A stretch of 6,687 nt of DNA from an uncultured Lachnospiraceae bacterium (GTDB lineage: Bacteria > Bacillota > Clostridia > Lachnospirales > Lachnospiraceae): positions 1 through 6,687 of the forward strand of contig CANTGP010000171.1 of assembly GCA_947653315.1 (NCBI GenBank), read 5' to 3'. The translations under genes were made by a program, and so were the position numbers. A model generated the notes under the pieces. The model was not told the origin of the DNA. It was given only the letters and a program-made list of their open reading frames with translations, and searched no databases. This document shows, in pieces, positions 5,661 to 6,687 of this stretch; position 1 is the stretch's first letter; every line of letters begins with the position of its first letter.

Positions 5661-6419
5661 ATGGACGGGAATCCGGAGCAAAACGGCAAAACTTTCCGGG
5701 GAGAGGAATCATGTGTGGCAATTGTGCTTGCTGCGGGACGGGGTGCGAGGATGAACAGCAACGTGCCAAAGCAATATCTTCCCCTGGGAGGAAAGCCGGT
5801 ACTATATTATGCTTTAAAAGCCTTCCAGGAAAGTTTCGTGGAGCGGGTGGTATTGGTGGCGGATGAGGTGGAATACTGCAAAAAGGAAATCGTGGAGCGG
5901 TTCGGTTTCCGTAAAGTGTCCCGTGTGGTGGCGGGAGGAAAGGAACGTTACCATTCCGTATGGGCGGGACTGCAGGCTGCGGGGGAATGCGGCTATATTT
6001 TCATCCATGACGGTGCAAGACCTTTTGTGACAGAGGAAATCCTGGGGCGCGCTTATGCGTGCGTCAGGGAATATGACGCCTGCGTGGTGGGAATGCCGGT
6101 GAAAGATACGGTTAAGATTGCGGATACAGACAGGTTTGCGGCTTCCACGCCGAAACGGGATGACGTATGGATGGTCCAAACGCCCCAGGTTTTTTCCGCA
6201 GGACTGATCCGCAGCGCTTACGGGGCACTGATGGAATCGGAAACGGAAAGGGAGCGGAAAGCGTTACCGCAAAACCTCCGTATTACGGACGATGCCATGG
6301 TGGTGGAGACGTTTACGGAGCACAAAGTGAAATTGGTGGAAGGCAGTTACCAAAATATAAAAATTACCACACCGGAGGATTTACAGGTGGCGGAATGCTT
6401 TCTGAACCGGGAAACGTAG
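5661..6419 (+). CDS. ispD: 2-C-methyl-D-erythritol 4-phosphate cytidylyltransferase IspD
   Basis: IspD joins CTP and methylerythritol 4-phosphate to give CDP-methylerythritol, the third step of the MEP pathway to isoprenoid precursors. The 252-residue protein carries all family motifs: the nucleotide-binding VLAAGRGARM (22-31), PKQY (36-39), AGGKERYHSVWAGL (91-104), IHDGARPF (115-122), VKDTVK (147-152), QTPQVF (173-178), ITDDA (208-212) and GSYQNIKITTPEDL (228-241). These exclude a generic sugar cytidylyltransferase, though the related TarI/IspD-like group cannot be fully ruled out. About 18 residues before the core are extra. The start at 5661 follows GGAGG (5653-5657) by 3 bases. A GTG at 5715, with GAGAGGA (5701-5707), is an alternative that would begin right at the family's usual N-terminus. 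tsaD ends 36 bases earlier. No other MEP gene is visible. Confidence 0.92.
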   Translation: MDGNPEQNGKTFRGEESCVAIVLAAGRGARMNSNVPKQYLPLGGKPVLYYALKAFQESFVERVVLVADEVEYCKKEIVERFGFRKVSRVVAGGKERYHSVWAGLQAAGECGYIFIHDGARPFVTEEILGRAYACVREYDACVVGMPVKDTVKIADTDRFAASTPKRDDVWMVQTPQVFSAGLIRSAYGALMESETERERKALPQNLRITDDAMVVETFTEHKVKLVEGSYQNIKITTPEDLQVAECFLNRET

Positions 6420-6438
6420 CAGTGGGAAATGCCCGGTT
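6405..6438 (+). terminator. Weak terminator-like inverted repeat at the end of ispD
   Basis: AACCGGG (6405-6411), in the last codons of ispD, pairs with CCCGGTT (6432-6438). The 7-base-pair stem has a 20-base loop that contains the stop codon (6417-6419). Only two further bases, TT (6439-6440), continue the T-run before ACGGG. The large loop and short T-run make efficient termination doubtful, although an end near here would fit the strong new promoter downstream. Confidence 0.35.
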
Positions 6439-6444
6439 TTACGG

Positions 6445-6510
6445 GAAAAGAAAAAAATATAAAAAAATTTGGAAAAAGTTGTTGACACTGGAAAAGTTTT
6501 TTGCTAGAAT
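6445..6510 (+). promoter_or_regulatory. Strong sigma-A promoter with upstream A-tracts for tRNA-Ser
   Basis: A consensus -35 TTGACA (6482-6487) is followed by a 17-base spacer and TAGAAT (6505-6510), with TGC directly before the -10 as an extended element. A-tracts at 6445-6478 resemble an UP element. This is the best promoter in the window and has the look of stable-RNA promoters. Transcription should start near 6517, about 120 bases before the tRNA. Confidence 0.88.
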
Positions 6511-6563
6511 GATTCTTGCGCTGCTGATGAAAACAAAATCTGCTTTTGGATTACGGGTTTTGG

Positions 6564-6629
6564 TTTGATCAAAGTCGGAAAGACTTTTGGGCAGGAGGAC
6601 TTTTGAAATGCAGACGCCGGGTACGGCGT
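6564..6629 (+). promoter_or_regulatory. Structured tRNA-Ser leader with a possible mini-cistron
   Basis: The leader contains a perfect 10-base palindrome TTTGATCAAA (6564-6573). AAAGTC (6571-6576) can pair with GACTTT at either 6582-6587 or 6598-6603, because GACTTTTG is repeated at 6582-6589 and 6598-6605. AGGAGG (6593-6598) lies 9 bases before an ATG (6608) that opens a 17-codon frame ending in TAA (6659-6661), inside the tRNA. ACGCCG (6614-6619) and CGGCGT (6624-6629) form a tetraloop hairpin just before the tRNA. The hairpins may simply aid 5' processing. Translation is not proven. Confidence 0.35.
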
Positions 6630-6637
6630 ATGGACAT

Positions 6638-6687
6638 GGAGAGGTATCGAAGTGGTCATAACGAGGCGGTCTTGAAAACCGTTTGTC
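6638..6687 (+). tRNA. tRNA-Ser (anticodon UGA), 3' part beyond the window
   Basis: The 5' acceptor strand is GGAGAGG (6638-6644). The D stem TCG/CGA (6647-6649 with 6662-6664) encloses an A-A-G-T-G-G-T loop. The anticodon stem GCGGT/ACCGT (6666-6670 with 6678-6682) closes the loop CTTGAAA (6671-6677), with anticodon TGA at 6673-6675. A3-base-pair D stem and this anticodon are typical of serine tRNA. The variable arm, T arm and acceptor 3' strand lie past the window end, so CCA encoding cannot be judged. It reads UCN codons. A37 follows A36, which suits isopentenyl-type modification (MiaA) and not the t6A made by the tsa genes. Confidence 0.9.

Noticed and set aside
6167..6568. A 133-codon + strand frame over the end of ispD
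   Set aside because: It is out of frame with ispD, whose motifs are intact there, and it reads on through the A-tracts and strong promoter.
6527..6568. A second mini-cistron in the tRNA leader (MKTKSAFGLRVLV)
   Set aside because: It has no Shine-Dalgarno sequence before its ATG and starts only about 10 bases after the predicted transcription start.

Overview
The window looks like a chromosomal housekeeping segment from a Gram-positive, low-to-mid GC member of the Clostridia, most likely a Lachnospiraceae-type gut bacterium. This is inferred from the gene order (tsaE-tsaB-rimI, then tsaD), strong AGGAGG-type ribosome binding sites, sigma-A-type promoters, short gaps between genes and the protein flavour. 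No species is claimed. Every supported gene lies on the + strand.

Layout. Bases 1-238 hold no convincing gene but start with two copies of a 12-base palindromic unit. A promoter at 240-267 reads into a tight four-gene unit: a YcxB-like membrane protein (339-818), tsaE (823-1275), tsaB (1301-2059) and rimI (2056-2514, overlapping tsaB by 4 bases). A likely intrinsic terminator (2526-2560) closes this unit. A fresh -10 box (2577-2582) then serves a small zinc-ribbon-like protein of unknown function (2626-2874). The 80 bases between that gene and ribonuclease Z (rnz, 2955-3866) form a nested imperfect inverted repeat that takes in the rnz ribosome binding site. Downstream come a single-pass membrane-anchored protein of unknown function (3888-4466), a short direct-repeat tract, tsaD (4557-5624) and ispD (5661-6419). 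After ispD there is a very strong promoter (6482-6510), a leader of about 120 bases with repeats and possible alternative hairpins, and the 5' part of a tRNA-Ser(UGA) cut off by the window end.

How the genes fit together. TsaE, TsaB and TsaD are three of the four proteins that place N6-threonylcarbamoyl on A37 of ANN-decoding tRNAs. The fourth, TsaC/TsaC2, which makes the threonylcarbamoyl-adenylate, is not in this window. RimI is the usual companion acetyltransferase. RNase Z trims tRNA 3' ends, so much of the window concerns tRNA maturation. IspD belongs to isoprenoid precursor synthesis (MEP pathway) and is probably only a neighbour. The tRNA-Ser reads UCN codons and so is not itself expected to be a t6A substrate.

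The protein-coding content is ordinary. The less explained parts are non-coding: the possible switch and mini-cistron ahead of tRNA-Ser, the structure over the rnz start, and the repeat tract that makes the tsaD start ambiguous. None of these is proven, and I see no clear new defence, mobile or biosynthetic system.
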